From Roseovarius sp. M141 (GTDB taxonomy: Bacteria; Pseudomonadota; Alphaproteobacteria; Rhodobacterales; Rhodobacteraceae): 64,000 nt of DNA. Positions within the stretch are counted from its first letter, which is position 1. Each line of letters begins with the position of its first letter. A model generated the notes under the pieces. That model did no database searches. It saw only the letters and a list, made by a program, of their open reading frames with translations, and was not told the origin of the DNA. The stretch spans positions 2,728,001 through 2,792,000 of the forward strand of contig NZ_VCNH01000008.1 of NCBI RefSeq assembly GCF_024355225.1, given 5' to 3'. Shown here one piece after another: positions 8,868-18,047 of this stretch. Made by a program: the position numbers and the translations under genes.

Positions 8868-9446
8868 TTACTGCGCCAGATACCGCACTTCGCTGCCCGG
8901 AGCAGTGGCGCCTTTCAGCAGATCGAACACATATTGCGCGACCGAGCGAAAGCAGACGACGCGCGCCTCGCCAGTATCAGCCATCCAGATCGCAGCCGGC
9001 ACCTGCGCCATGCGCGAGCGGCGGAACTGGCCCACCTTGAACGCGCCCGCTGACAGATCAACCGGCATCAGCTTGGCCAACGCCTCGCGCACCAGCGCAT
9101 CGTCACCGCTGAGCGCGAACATGCAGCGCGCGTCCGATACGTTGACCGCCAGATGGTGATCATCGCCCATCGCGGTGCCGATTTCGGCCAGCTTGGCGTC
9201 GACATCAGCATAGGGCACGATAATCAGCAACTCGTCCGGTGACATCCACGCCACAGCGCCGGTGTCGGTCAGGCTGATATGCCCGGCGGTCGGCATGTCG
9301 CCGCCCGCCACGGATGTGACGGCCTTCTTCAGCGTGGCCGCGCTCAGATCGCCGCGCAGGGTGATCATACCTTGCAGGCCCATATCGCGGACCAATGTGA
9401 ACCCTTGGGCGCTGGCGCCATTCAAGGCGCTGACTGTGTTAGACAT
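8868..9446 (-). CDS. soxG: sarcosine oxidase, gamma subunit
   Basis: A 192-residue subunit of heterotetrameric sarcosine oxidase, which oxidatively demethylates sarcosine to glycine. The sequence (AVAWMSPDELLIIVP, HHLAVNVSDARCMFALSGDDALVREALAKLMPVDL) follows the gamma family, which resembles the folate-binding fold of GcvT. The start at 9446 (MSNTVSALNG) overlaps the alpha-subunit stop by eight bases (ATGTCTAA), so the two are translationally coupled. Last gene of the operon. Confidence 0.9.
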   Translation of the reverse strand: MSNTVSALNGASAQGFTLVRDMGLQGMITLRGDLSAATLKKAVTSVAGGDMPTAGHISLTDTGAVAWMSPDELLIIVPYADVDAKLAEIGTAMGDDHHLAVNVSDARCMFALSGDDALVREALAKLMPVDLSAGAFKVGQFRRSRMAQVPAAIWMADTGEARVVCFRSVAQYVFDLLKGATAPGSEVRYLAQ

Positions 9447-12400
9447 TCTGCTTCTCCCCGTCCTTGTCAAAGAACACCGCATCGACGATTTTCGCGCGCA
9501 TCACCGTACCATCGAGACGCGGGAACTCCAGCACCTCGCCCATACGGTCCGGCCCGTTCAGCACCAGCCCCATAGCAATCCCGCGCTCGAGCGTGGGCGA
9601 ATGATAGGTCGAGGTGACCCTGCCCTGCGTTTCGCGCTGACCGTTGGCGTTCGTGCCCTCGGCCGTGGCATAGGCGCCATCGGGCAGCACAGCGCCATCG
9701 ACGGTCTCCAGTCCAACCAGCTTCCACCGCGTGGGATCGGTCATATGGCTGCGAGCCTGCGCACGTTTGCCGATATAATCCTCTTTCTTCTTGGAAATGG
9801 CCCAGCCCAGCCCCAGATCCTGCGGGATCACGGTGCCGTCGGTTTCATCCCCCATCATGATAAAGCCCTTTTCGGCCCGCATGATATGCAGCGCTTCGGT
9901 GCCATAGACCGTGATGTTCGCCGATGATCCCGCCGCCAACAGCGCATCCCAGAGCGCGCGGCCCTCGGACGCCTTGACCGCGATCTCATAGCTCAACTCA
10001 CCCGAGAAGGAGATGCGATAGGCGCGTGCCTGCATCCCGCCAAGGGTGATGTCCTTCCACGCCATGAACGGCAGCGCCTCGGCGCTGATATCATCGCCGG
10101 TCAGTTTTTCCAGCGTTTCGCGGGCCCGCGGGCCGACAACGGCGATCTGGGCATATTGCTCGGTCAGGTTGGCGACATAGACGTCCCAATCCCACCACTC
10201 GGTTTGCAACCACTCCTCCATGTGACCGTGGATCGATTCGGCGCCGCCCGTGGTCGTGTGGCACAGGAACGTGTCGTCATCGATGCGCGCCACCACGCCG
10301 TCATCGACGAGAAACCCGTTCTCGCTGCACATCAGACCATAGCGGCAGCGTCCCGGCTTCAGCGTGCTCATCATATTGGTGTAGAGCATGTCGAGGAACT
10401 TGCCCGCGTCCTTGCCCTTGACCACCAGCTTGCCCAGCGTCGAGGCGTCCAGCATGCCAAGGCTGGCGCGCGTGTTCTTGACCTCGCGGCTGACCGCCTC
10501 TTCGATGCTTTCGCCCGGTTTTTGGTAGGTGTAGGGGCGGCGCCACTGGCCGACAGGCTCGAAAAACGCGCCGTTTTCCACATGCCAGTCATACATCGGC
10601 GTCTGGCGGATCGGCATGAACCGTTCGTCGCGCGCTTCGCCGGTGATGGAGGCCATCGAGATGGGTGTATAGGGCGGGCGGAACGTGGTCGTGCCGGTCT
10701 GTGGAATAGGTTGACCCAAAGCATCAGAAAGGATCGCCAGACCGTTGATGTTGCTCAACTTCCCCTGATCCGTCGCCATGCCTAGGGTGGTGTAACGCTT
10801 GGCGTGTTCGACTGATTCAAAGCCCTCCTGAGCCGCCAGCTGGACGTCCGATACCTTGACGTCGTTCTGATAGTCCAGCCACGCCTTCTGACGCTTCTTG
10901 ATACCCGCGCCCTGCGGCATCATCCAGACGGGGGCCATCGACGCTTCGTCCACCTTATCCACATCGGGAGCTGAAACGGCGCCGCCGGTGTGGCCAGCGG
11001 CCTTGGCCGCAGACGCCCCTGCGGAGGTTGCATCGCTTAGAACATCGCCCAGCGAAAACGCGCCATTGGCAGCGCCTGCGGGCGTCACGAACGCCTCGCC
11101 CGTAGCGCCGGTGGGCGCTTTGTCCCCATCCGGGCGGAACGCGGCTGTCGCCTCGTCCCAGATCAGCTTGCCGCCGCAATGCGACCACAGGTGAACCACC
11201 GGCGACCAGCCGCCCGACATGGCAACGACATCGCAAGCGATCTCTTCCAGCACGGCGCCCTCGCCGACCTGAGAGCAAACGCCGACACCGGTGACACGCT
11301 TGCCGCCCTGCACCGATGAGATGCCGTGTCCCATCAACACCCTGATGCCCAGAGATTTCGCCTCGGCCATCAGCGGGCTATCCTGACCCGGGACACGCGC
11401 GTCCAAGATCGCAGGTACGTCAAGGCCGCTCTTTTTAAGGGTGATCGCGGTACGATAGGCGTCGTCATTATTGGTGACGACGACCGTGCGATCCCCGATT
11501 GAAACGCCGAAATCGACCACATAGTCGCGCACGGCCGACGCCAGCATGACACCGGGAATGTCGTTACCCGCGAAGCTGAGCGGGCGCTCGATGGCGCCTG
11601 TCGCGGTCACGATCTGCGCCGCGCGGATGCGCCACAGGCGATGGCGCGGGCCCTGCGCCTCGGGCTGGTGATCGCCGACACGCTCGTAGCCCAACGCATA
11701 GCCGTGGTCGTAGACGCCCGCGCCCATTGTGCGGTTGCGCATTGTGACATTGTCCATCGCGGCCAGCTCGGCCACGATTTCGTCCACAAACTTATCCACA
11801 GGCTGGCCGCCGACGGTGCCGCCATCGACCGGCGCACGGCCGCCCCAATGGGCGGTCTGCTCGATCAGCAGGACCTTGGCACCAGTGGCTCCCGCCGCGC
11901 GGGCTGCTTGCAGGCCGGCAACGCCGCCGCCGATGACCAGCACGTCGCAGAAGGCATAGAAATGCTCGTACGTGTCGGTGTCACGCTGATCCGGTGCTTT
12001 GCCGAGGCCGGCTGATTTGCGGATGATCGGCTCGTAAACGTGTTTCCAGAAGGGGCGCGGATGGATGAACATCTTGTAGTAGAAGCCCGCCGGCAGGAAG
12101 CGCGCCAGCTTGGTGTTGATCGCGCCCACGTCGAAATCAAGCGACGGCCAGTGGTTCTGCGAGGTGCAGGTCAGCCCCTCGAACAGTTCGGTCGTGGTGA
12201 TGCGCTGGTTCGGCTCGAAATCCGCGCCTGTGCCCATACCGACCAGACCGTTCGGCTCTTCCGCGCCCGATGCGACCACGCCGCGCGGGCGGTGGTATTT
12301 GAACGAACGGCCGACCATCATCTGATCGTTGGCCAGCAGCGCCGAGGCGATGGTGTCACCCTCGTAGCCGCGCAGGCGCTTGCCGTTGAAGGTGAAATCG

Positions 12401-12453
12401 ATCTTGCGGCCCTTGTTCAGAAGGCGACCGCCATTTGCCAAACGTGTGCTCAT
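9439..12453 (-). CDS. soxA: sarcosine oxidase, alpha subunit
   Basis: The 1004-residue large subunit. The N-terminus (about 10-100) has the ferredoxin-like fold used to bind the partner, without iron-sulfur cysteines. A nucleotide-binding Rossmann motif GGGVAG lies at 175-180. The C-terminal third is a GcvT-like tetrahydrofolate-binding domain (SLGMLDASTLGKLVVKGKDAGKFLD onward). The subunit binds NAD+ and folate and passes the one-carbon unit from sarcosine to form methylene-tetrahydrofolate. Length and domain order match the family. soxG follows with an 8-base overlap. Confidence 0.95.
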   Translation of the reverse strand: MSTRLANGGRLLNKGRKIDFTFNGKRLRGYEGDTIASALLANDQMMVGRSFKYHRPRGVVASGAEEPNGLVGMGTGADFEPNQRITTTELFEGLTCTSQNHWPSLDFDVGAINTKLARFLPAGFYYKMFIHPRPFWKHVYEPIIRKSAGLGKAPDQRDTDTYEHFYAFCDVLVIGGGVAGLQAARAAGATGAKVLLIEQTAHWGGRAPVDGGTVGGQPVDKFVDEIVAELAAMDNVTMRNRTMGAGVYDHGYALGYERVGDHQPEAQGPRHRLWRIRAAQIVTATGAIERPLSFAGNDIPGVMLASAVRDYVVDFGVSIGDRTVVVTNNDDAYRTAITLKKSGLDVPAILDARVPGQDSPLMAEAKSLGIRVLMGHGISSVQGGKRVTGVGVCSQVGEGAVLEEIACDVVAMSGGWSPVVHLWSHCGGKLIWDEATAAFRPDGDKAPTGATGEAFVTPAGAANGAFSLGDVLSDATSAGASAAKAAGHTGGAVSAPDVDKVDEASMAPVWMMPQGAGIKKRQKAWLDYQNDVKVSDVQLAAQEGFESVEHAKRYTTLGMATDQGKLSNINGLAILSDALGQPIPQTGTTTFRPPYTPISMASITGEARDERFMPIRQTPMYDWHVENGAFFEPVGQWRRPYTYQKPGESIEEAVSREVKNTRASLGMLDASTLGKLVVKGKDAGKFLDMLYTNMMSTLKPGRCRYGLMCSENGFLVDDGVVARIDDDTFLCHTTTGGAESIHGHMEEWLQTEWWDWDVYVANLTEQYAQIAVVGPRARETLEKLTGDDISAEALPFMAWKDITLGGMQARAYRISFSGELSYEIAVKASEGRALWDALLAAGSSANITVYGTEALHIMRAEKGFIMMGDETDGTVIPQDLGLGWAISKKKEDYIGKRAQARSHMTDPTRWKLVGLETVDGAVLPDGAYATAEGTNANGQRETQGRVTSTYHSPTLERGIAMGLVLNGPDRMGEVLEFPRLDGTVMRAKIVDAVFFDKDGEKQNV

Positions 12454-12514
12454 GCCCGTGCCCCCGTGCCCGTGATTCCGTTGGAATTTTGAGTATTTTC
12501 AGAACATTGAAAGA

Positions 12515-12844
12515 TCATGCGAATTCCCTCCACGACCAGCCGGGGCGTTTGGCCGTGATCGTGTCCTTGATGGATTGTGGCGGCTCTAGCGTCTGGGCGG
12601 GATAGGTGCCGAAGACTTCGAGGGTGACGGTGTCACGCGCGGCGTGGAACCATTTGCCGCAGCCGTTGTTGTGGCGCCAGCGTTCCAGGTGCACGCCCTT
12701 GGGGTTCACCTTGGAGAAGAGGTAATTGTGAAAATCCTCTTCGGTCGAGCCGGGACCGAAGCGCTTCAGGTGCGCCTCACCGCCGCCGTGAAATTCGGTT
12801 TCCTCGCCAGTCACGCCGCAGCAGGGGCAGGTCAGGATCAGCAT
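12515..12844 (-). CDS. soxD: sarcosine oxidase, delta subunit
   Basis: A 109-residue zinc subunit. The expected zinc ligands are present: Cys6 and Cys9 in TCPCCG, His58 and Cys62 in WRHNNGCGKWF. It stabilises the heterotetramer and has no separate catalytic role. It lies 61 bases upstream of soxA in the same direction. Confidence 0.92.
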   Translation of the reverse strand: MLILTCPCCGVTGEETEFHGGGEAHLKRFGPGSTEEDFHNYLFSKVNPKGVHLERWRHNNGCGKWFHAARDTVTLEVFGTYPAQTLEPPQSIKDTITAKRPGWSWREFA

Positions 12845-12949
12845 GGGGCAATCTCCGTGATGCTAGGATCGCCCGGAAGGGCGACGAACGCAGAAAGGGC
12901 GAACGCCAGATGGCGCCGCCCGTTTCGCGAAACCGTGGAATGGGATGTG

Positions 12950-13144
12950 TTATTCGCCGTCAACGGCGCCTTTGACAGCATCAACGGCATCACCGCCGCC
13001 TTCGATTGAAATGTTGAGGTCATTGCTGTCTTCTGCGCTGCTGTAAAACAGCCACCCCAGCACGACAACCGCGACCAGTAGGCCGCCAACGATGAAGGCG
13101 AGAAAGCTGTTGCCGGAATTCGGGTTTTGCTGCTGATCGGGCAC
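12950..13144 (-). CDS. small single-pass membrane protein inside the sox operon
   Basis: A 64-residue protein with a polar Gln/Asn-rich N-terminus, one hydrophobic helix (about residues 15-34, FLAFIVGGLLVAVVVLGWLF) and an acidic, Gly-rich C-terminal tail. The start is GTG at 13144, supported by AAGGAGA seven bases upstream. It lies between soxB and soxD in the same direction with gaps of 64 and 105 bases. It is not a known sarcosine oxidase subunit. Function unknown; it could be an unrelated insertion in the operon or a membrane accessory. Confidence 0.7.
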   Translation of the reverse strand: MPDQQQNPNSGNSFLAFIVGGLLVAVVVLGWLFYSSAEDSNDLNISIEGGGDAVDAVKGAVDGE

Positions 13145-13208
13145 GGAGTATCTCCTTGGTGACGGTGTTCAACCCGCCTAACGGCCCGTAGCGTGATAAA
13201 GTTCCACA

Positions 13209-14453
13209 TTAGTGTGCCACCCCTGCTGCGACCGATTCATCAATAAAGCGGCCCTCGTAGAAGCGGTTCAGGCCGTACGCCTCGGTCAGGGGGGAGTGGC
13301 CCTTGGCCATCAGTTCGGCAAAGCCCCAGCCGGAGCCTGGGATCGCCTTGAACCCGCCGGTGCCCCAGCCGCAATTGACGAACATGCCGTCGACGGGGGT
13401 TTTCGACAGGATCGGCGAGCGGTCGCCGGTGACATCGACGATGCCGCCCCACTGGCGCAGCATTTTCAGTCGCGCGACCATCGGGAACGTCTCGACCAGC
13501 GCGCGCACGGTTTCCTCGATATGGTGGAAGGCGCCGCGCTGGGTGTAGTTGTTGTACCCGTCGGTGCCGCCGCCGATGACCATTTCGCCCTTGTCAGACT
13601 GGCTCATGTAGCCGTGCACGGTGTTGGCCATGACGACCACGTCCATGCAGGGTTTGATCGGCTCGCTGACCAGCGCCTGAAGCGAGACCGATTCGATCGG
13701 CAGGCGGAAGCCGGCCATGTCGGCGAGGTGGCCGGAATGGCCCGCGACGACGACACCCAGCTTGTCACAGCCGATGGTGCCGCGCGTGGTGTTGACGCCC
13801 GTCACTTTGCCGCCGGACTGCTCGACGCCGGTCACTTCGCATTTCTGGATGATGTGCATGCCCATATCGCTGCACGCACGGGCATAGCCCCAGGCGACCG
13901 CGTCGTGGCGCGCCGTGCCAGCACGGGCCTGCCAGATCGCACCCAGCACCGGATAGCGGGGGCCGTCGATATTAATGATCGGCACCAGCTGTTTGACCCG
14001 TTCGGGGCCGATATATTCGGTCTTGACGCCTTGCAGGGCGTTGGCATGGGCCGTGCGCTCGTATCCGCGCACCTCCGCTTGCGTCTGGGCCAGCATCATG
14101 ACGCCGCGCGGGCTGAACATGATGTTGTAGTTCAGGTCCTGGCTGAGCGTCTCGTAGAGGCTGCGGGCCTTTTCGTAGATCGCGGCGGACGGGTCCTGAA
14201 GGTAGTTCGAGCGAATGATGGTGGTGTTGCGGCCTGTGTTGCCGCCGCCCAGCCAGCCCTTTTCCAGAACCGCGACATTGGTGATGCCGAAATTCTTGCC
14301 CAGATAATAGGCGGTCGCCAGGCCATGGCCACCGGCGCCGACGATGATCACATCGTATTTTTTCTTCGGCTCGGGCGAGGCCCAGGCGCGCTCCCACCCT
14401 GTATGGTTGCGAAGCGCCTCACGGGCGACGGCGAAGGCAGAATAACGTTTCAT
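13209..14453 (-). CDS. soxB: sarcosine oxidase, beta subunit
   Basis: A 414-residue flavoprotein subunit. It starts MKRYSAFAVAREAL, a standard SoxB opening, and has the dinucleotide-binding motif GAGGHG at 39-44 (DVIIVGAGGHGLATAYYL) followed by EKGWLGGGNTGRNTTIIRSNYL. It binds FAD and carries the covalently bound FMN of the tetramer, and it houses the sarcosine oxidation site. It is the first gene of the operon. The longer open frame up to 14600 is not protein-like, so the start at 14453 is preferred. Confidence 0.94.
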   Translation of the reverse strand: MKRYSAFAVAREALRNHTGWERAWASPEPKKKYDVIIVGAGGHGLATAYYLGKNFGITNVAVLEKGWLGGGNTGRNTTIIRSNYLQDPSAAIYEKARSLYETLSQDLNYNIMFSPRGVMMLAQTQAEVRGYERTAHANALQGVKTEYIGPERVKQLVPIINIDGPRYPVLGAIWQARAGTARHDAVAWGYARACSDMGMHIIQKCEVTGVEQSGGKVTGVNTTRGTIGCDKLGVVVAGHSGHLADMAGFRLPIESVSLQALVSEPIKPCMDVVVMANTVHGYMSQSDKGEMVIGGGTDGYNNYTQRGAFHHIEETVRALVETFPMVARLKMLRQWGGIVDVTGDRSPILSKTPVDGMFVNCGWGTGGFKAIPGSGWGFAELMAKGHSPLTEAYGLNRFYEGRFIDESVAAGVAH

Positions 14454-14616
14454 GCGCGGTCTCACTTTTGCGATGGATTCGCGGGTGGCGACGGGAATGG
14501 TGTATTTATGCGGCCACTGCCGCACAGCCCTTATACACGGTGCGGCGCGGTATGTGTAATTTGCGACAGCTGCGCCGCAGCGCCGCTGGAGGCGCGACAT
14601 TTGGCAACAGGCGTAC

Positions 14617-14648
14617 CGCTCCGGCGCATCGCCCCTTTCGCCGGAGCG
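14617..14648 (+). promoter_or_regulatory. 10-bp stem-loop in the ccmI leader
   Basis: Perfect inverted repeat CGCTCCGGCG / CGCCGGAGCG with a 12-base loop, 39 bases before the ccmI start. No T run follows, so it is not a standard terminator. It lies in the 234-base divergent region between soxB and ccmI, which otherwise shows no riboswitch I recognise. Confidence 0.4.
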
Positions 14649-14687
14649 CGCGCGCCGTTATGTGATCGGCATAGCAGGAGGAAACCC

Positions 14688-15929
14688 ATGATATTCTGGG
14701 CTATCGCCGCCATTTTGGCACTGGGATGCAGCGGTCTGATTGCCGCCGCGTTGCTGCGTAGGCGCGGCGATGCAGTGCCGCCCGCCGCATATGATCTGGA
14801 CGTCTACCGGGTGCAGCTGAAAGATGTCGACAAGGATCTGGCACGCGGAATCATCACCGCCGCCGAGGCGGAGCGTCTGCGCACCGAAGTATCGCGCCGT
14901 ATCCTGTCCGCCGATGCCCAGCTGCGGCAGGTCGGCGCAGGCATTGCGCAGCCAAGCGGCGGCGCGGCCCTGCTGGCCGGTATACTGGCGCTGGTGGTCA
15001 CGGCAGGCGCGCTGGCGGGATATTTCAAACTGGGCGCGCCCGGCTATGCGGATATGCCGCGCAGCGAAAGGCTGGCCGCGTCGGACGCGGCCCGCGCCGA
15101 CAGGTTGGCGCAAGCGGACGCGGTGGCGCAGTTCGGCGTGCCCGAGGCCCCGATTGCCCCGGGCGAGGATTTTGCACAGCTGATGCAACAGCTGCGCGCC
15201 GCGGTCGAAAAGCGCCCCGATGACCTGCGCGGCCTGACCTTGCTGGCACGCAACGAGGCCGGGCTGGGCAACACGTCCGCCGCCCTTGATGCACAGACCC
15301 GCCTGATCGCGCTGCGGGGCGATCAGGCGTCCGGCGGCGATCACGCCTTTCTGGCCGATCTGTTGATCACGGCCGCTGGCGGGTATGTGTCGCGCGAGGC
15401 CGAGGCAGCATTACGCACCGCATTGTCCAAGGATCCCGGCCATCCCGAGGCGCGGTATTACCTTGGGATCTATTACGATCAGGTGGACCGGCCCGACGCC
15501 GCGTTCCGTACATGGGAACGGTTGCTGCACGACAGCCAGCCCGGCGCCGCCTGGATTGCGCCGCTGCGCACCCGAATCGTCAGCGCGGCCGATCGCGCCG
15601 GTATCCGCTATTCCCTGCCGCCGCTGACCGACGCCCCCGGCCCCAGCGCCCAGGATATCGACGCCGCTGGCGACATGACTGGCGAAGAGCGCCAGCAGAT
15701 GATTCGCGGCATGGTAGACGGGCTGATGTCCCGCCTTGCCGATCAGGGCGGCCCGCCCGAAGAATGGGCGCGGCTGATCGCCTCGCTCGGCGTTCTTGGC
15801 GAGGCCGGGCGCGCCGCTGCGATCCGCGACGAGGCGCTGGTGATCTTTGGTGCCAACCCCGAGGCCCTTCAGGTGATCCGCGCCGCTGCCCAAAAGGCCG
15901 GCATTCCAGAAAGTGAGACGGCGCAATGA
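14688..15929 (+). CDS. ccmI: c-type cytochrome biogenesis protein CcmI
   Basis: A 413-residue membrane protein with two N-terminal helices (about 2-23 and 97-118) bracketing a loop that contains YRVQLKDVDKDLARGIITAAEAERLRTEVSRRIL, the conserved CcmI segment. A long TPR-like periplasmic C-terminus follows. CcmI hands apocytochrome c to the haem ligation complex CcmFH. The start is set by the AGGAGGAAACCC ribosome-binding site. Its TGA overlaps the ruvX ATG (ATGA), forming an operon with ruvX and the DUF1289 gene. Confidence 0.88.
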   Translation: MIFWAIAAILALGCSGLIAAALLRRRGDAVPPAAYDLDVYRVQLKDVDKDLARGIITAAEAERLRTEVSRRILSADAQLRQVGAGIAQPSGGAALLAGILALVVTAGALAGYFKLGAPGYADMPRSERLAASDAARADRLAQADAVAQFGVPEAPIAPGEDFAQLMQQLRAAVEKRPDDLRGLTLLARNEAGLGNTSAALDAQTRLIALRGDQASGGDHAFLADLLITAAGGYVSREAEAALRTALSKDPGHPEARYYLGIYYDQVDRPDAAFRTWERLLHDSQPGAAWIAPLRTRIVSAADRAGIRYSLPPLTDAPGPSAQDIDAAGDMTGEERQQMIRGMVDGLMSRLADQGGPPEEWARLIASLGVLGEAGRAAAIRDEALVIFGANPEALQVIRAAAQKAGIPESETAQ

Positions 15930-16402
15930 TCCACGACGATATTGCCGACTATGTTGCCGCCCTACCCCCGGCGCAGGCGCTGATGGGCCTGGATCTGGGG
16001 GACAAGACGATCGGCGTGGCCATATCGGACCCGTTGCTGTCCGTCGCCAGCCCGCACGAGACAGTGCGTCGGCGCAAGTTCGGTCTGGACGCCGCGCGGC
16101 TGCTGGAGATCGTCGAGGCGCGCCGCATCGGCGGCATCATCCTTGGCCTGCCGCGCAACATGGACGGCAGCGAGGGACCGCGCTGCCAATCGACGCGCGC
16201 GTTTGCCCGCAACCTCAGCCGCCTGACCGACCTGCCCATCGGCTACTGGGACGAGCGTTTGTCCACGGTTGCCGCCGAACGCGCCCTGCTGGAGGCGGAT
16301 ACGTCTCGAAAGCGTCGCGCAGAGGTTATCGACAACATCGCCGCATCGTATATCCTGCAAGGGGTGCTGGATCGGATCGGACACATGAGGAGCACGCAAT
16401 GA
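15926..16402 (+). CDS. ruvX: putative Holliday junction resolvase / pre-16S rRNA nuclease YqgF
   Basis: A 158-residue RNase H-fold protein. The first acidic motif is GLDLGDKTIGVAISD (about 25-39), followed by GGIILGLPRNMDGSEGPRC, WDERLSTVAAE, and a terminal acidic motif in EVIDNIAASYILQ. The family matures 16S rRNA ends; the resolvase role is less secure. It overlaps ccmI by four bases at its start and the DUF1289 gene by four bases at its end. Confidence 0.9.
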   Translation: MIHDDIADYVAALPPAQALMGLDLGDKTIGVAISDPLLSVASPHETVRRRKFGLDAARLLEIVEARRIGGIILGLPRNMDGSEGPRCQSTRAFARNLSRLTDLPIGYWDERLSTVAAERALLEADTSRKRRAEVIDNIAASYILQGVLDRIGHMRSTQ

Positions 16403-16662
16403 TGGACGGCGAAGATAATTTTGCAGCCCAGCCCCCTGTCTGGACACGGGACGAGGTGCAATCCCCCTGCGTTCAAATCTGCGTGGTCCATCCCGACGCT
16501 CAGATTTGCACCGGCTGCCTGCGCAGCATTGATGAAATCACACGCTGGTCACGGATGACCGATGACGAGCGTGCCGCGATCATGGACGGGCTGCCGGCGC
16601 GCGCCGTCCTGCTGCGCCAGCGGCGCGGCGGGCGCGCCGCCCGGCTGGGGCGCGCCACCTGA
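16399..16662 (+). CDS. DUF1289 domain protein, small cysteine-rich
   Basis: An 87-residue protein with the DUF1289 signature: SPCVQICVVHP...ICTGCLRSIDEITRWSRMTDDERAAIM. The conserved cysteines suggest metal or cluster binding, but biochemical function is unknown. The C-terminus is very Arg-rich. It overlaps ruvX by four bases (ATGA) and closes this operon. Confidence 0.85.
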   Translation: MMDGEDNFAAQPPVWTRDEVQSPCVQICVVHPDAQICTGCLRSIDEITRWSRMTDDERAAIMDGLPARAVLLRQRRGGRAARLGRAT

Positions 16663-16721
16663 CTTCAGTTGCTGACTGTGGCAGCCGGGCGACGGGGCCG
16701 GGCCATCCTCAATCTCCAGCC

Positions 16722-17141
16722 TCAATCTTTGGTGTCTGCGCCTGCCATGTCGGTGCAGGCAACCGGATCGGCGCCTGACATTTCGTTGCGCAGCGATCCC
16801 TCATCGCCCTTGGTCCACCATTCCCGCGCGCCCGAAACATAGCGCGCGCCAGATCCCGAGATCACGTTGACGAAAATCAGATCCTGTCCGGCCAGCCGCA
16901 TGACCGCCAGCGCATTGGCCTGAGTGTTGATGTATTGCACGATCAATTCGGTCCCATCCGCGCAGGAATAGCGGATCGAGTGGACTTCGTCCTGCGGCCC
17001 CGTCTCCAGTGGCAGCGACAACGTCGCCCCCGCCAGCGCAGGCGCCGCAGAAATGGCAATCGCAACCGCAAACGCCCAGCCGGCCAATGCCGTAAGTGAT
17101 GATCTATCGGTCGATCTGCGCACAGAGCCAAGCCGCGTCAT
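16722..17141 (-). CDS. MliC-like c-type lysozyme inhibitor, exported
   Basis: A 139-residue protein with a signal peptide (about 1-37, ending APALA). The mature part has the MliC pattern: YSCADGTELIVQYIN, a central AVMRLAGQDLIFVNVISGSGARYVSG, then EWWTKGDEGSL. MliC proteins sit in the periplasm and block host lysozyme. No lipobox cysteine is visible, so this one is probably soluble. The start at 17141 has AAGGA seven bases upstream. The C-terminus has the single extra Cys of the family. Confidence 0.75.
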   Translation of the reverse strand: MTRLGSVRRSTDRSSLTALAGWAFAVAIAISAAPALAGATLSLPLETGPQDEVHSIRYSCADGTELIVQYINTQANALAVMRLAGQDLIFVNVISGSGARYVSGAREWWTKGDEGSLRNEMSGADPVACTDMAGADTKD

Positions 17142-17261
17142 GGATGCGTCCTTTCCAGTCATGAAGGCGGGGCAGCAGCGCCCCAAACACGTTTCGCGCA
17201 GACCATATGCGCGCCCCGGATGCTGGGCAAGGGGATCCGGCACCCCGGTCCCGACATGGCG

Positions 17262-18047
17262 TCAGGGCGCCGACAGCCAGTCGGTTCCGTCGCCGGTGAA
17301 CTCGGGGCGAAAATAGGCGATCATCCGGCCTTCCTCGGGCGCCTGCGCCCCTACGGGCCAAGGTGCGACACCATGTAGCGCCAGCCGATGAACCAGCGTC
17401 GCCTCGCCTGGCCGCACAGGCAGTTCCACCCGCGCGCACCGGGCAAAGGCGTCTCGCCGCGCGGCCTTGTAGATGTCGGTCAGATCGACCTCCCCCCACT
17501 GCTCGGGCGGCACGCCCTCCAGCGCGGCGGCGAAGGCGGCGCGCATCACCTCGTGACTGCCGTCCCACACCACCAGCGGGCTGGCATCGGCGCTTGTCTG
17601 CGTCAGCGGCACCCCCAGGATATAGGCGTGGCGTTCCTTCAGCATGCGCGCGCGGGAAGCGCCGATGGCCAGCAGACCGTCCACATGCGCCGCATCCCGC
17701 CGCTGGCGATAGCGAAAGGCCGCGTCGCTTTCGCCAGCGCGCGCACGGGGATAGCCGGGATAGGTCACCGACACCTGCCCCGCGTGCAGCGGCAGATCAC
17801 CATACAGCGCGCACGCCTCGGCATAGGCTGGTCCGGTCAACGGTCCGCTATCCGCGATTGTGCCGCTGACGTCATTGGGCAGCGTATCCACCCCGACGAA
17901 CCACGTCCCGCCGCATTGCAACCATTCGGCCCGGTGCGCCGGATCGGCGATCCGCGCCAGCGCCGCCACGCGCGCTACCCCGGCCCACGCAGCCAGCCCG
18001 GCGTCATGGCCAAACCACGCCCAGCCCCTGCCCAGCAGCCCGCTCAC
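17262..18047 (-). CDS. unrecognised protein, possibly a phytanoyl-CoA dioxygenase-like enzyme
   Basis: A soluble protein of about 261 residues. His-rich motifs in the second half (VVWDGSHEVMRAAF, LVHRLALHGVAPWP, RMIAYFRPEF) resemble the His...Arg end of the 2-oxoglutarate/Fe(II) PhyH fold, but a clear HxD is not obvious, so the assignment is tentative. The start is GTG at 18047, giving a 4-base GTGA overlap with the TSUP exporter; GTG at 18050 is an alternative. It may act on the compound handled by that exporter, which is inference only. Confidence 0.6.
   Translation of the reverse strand: MSGLLGRGWAWFGHDAGLAAWAGVARVAALARIADPAHRAEWLQCGGTWFVGVDTLPNDVSGTIADSGPLTGPAYAEACALYGDLPLHAGQVSVTYPGYPRARAGESDAAFRYRQRRDAAHVDGLLAIGASRARMLKERHAYILGVPLTQTSADASPLVVWDGSHEVMRAAFAAALEGVPPEQWGEVDLTDIYKAARRDAFARCARVELPVRPGEATLVHRLALHGVAPWPVGAQAPEEGRMIAYFRPEFTGDGTDWLSAP

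Noticed and set aside
13212..14687. Plus-strand frame running into ccmI, giving an apparent 905-residue protein
   Set aside because: The first ~490 codons are antisense to soxB; the real ccmI start is fixed by its ribosome-binding site at 14688.
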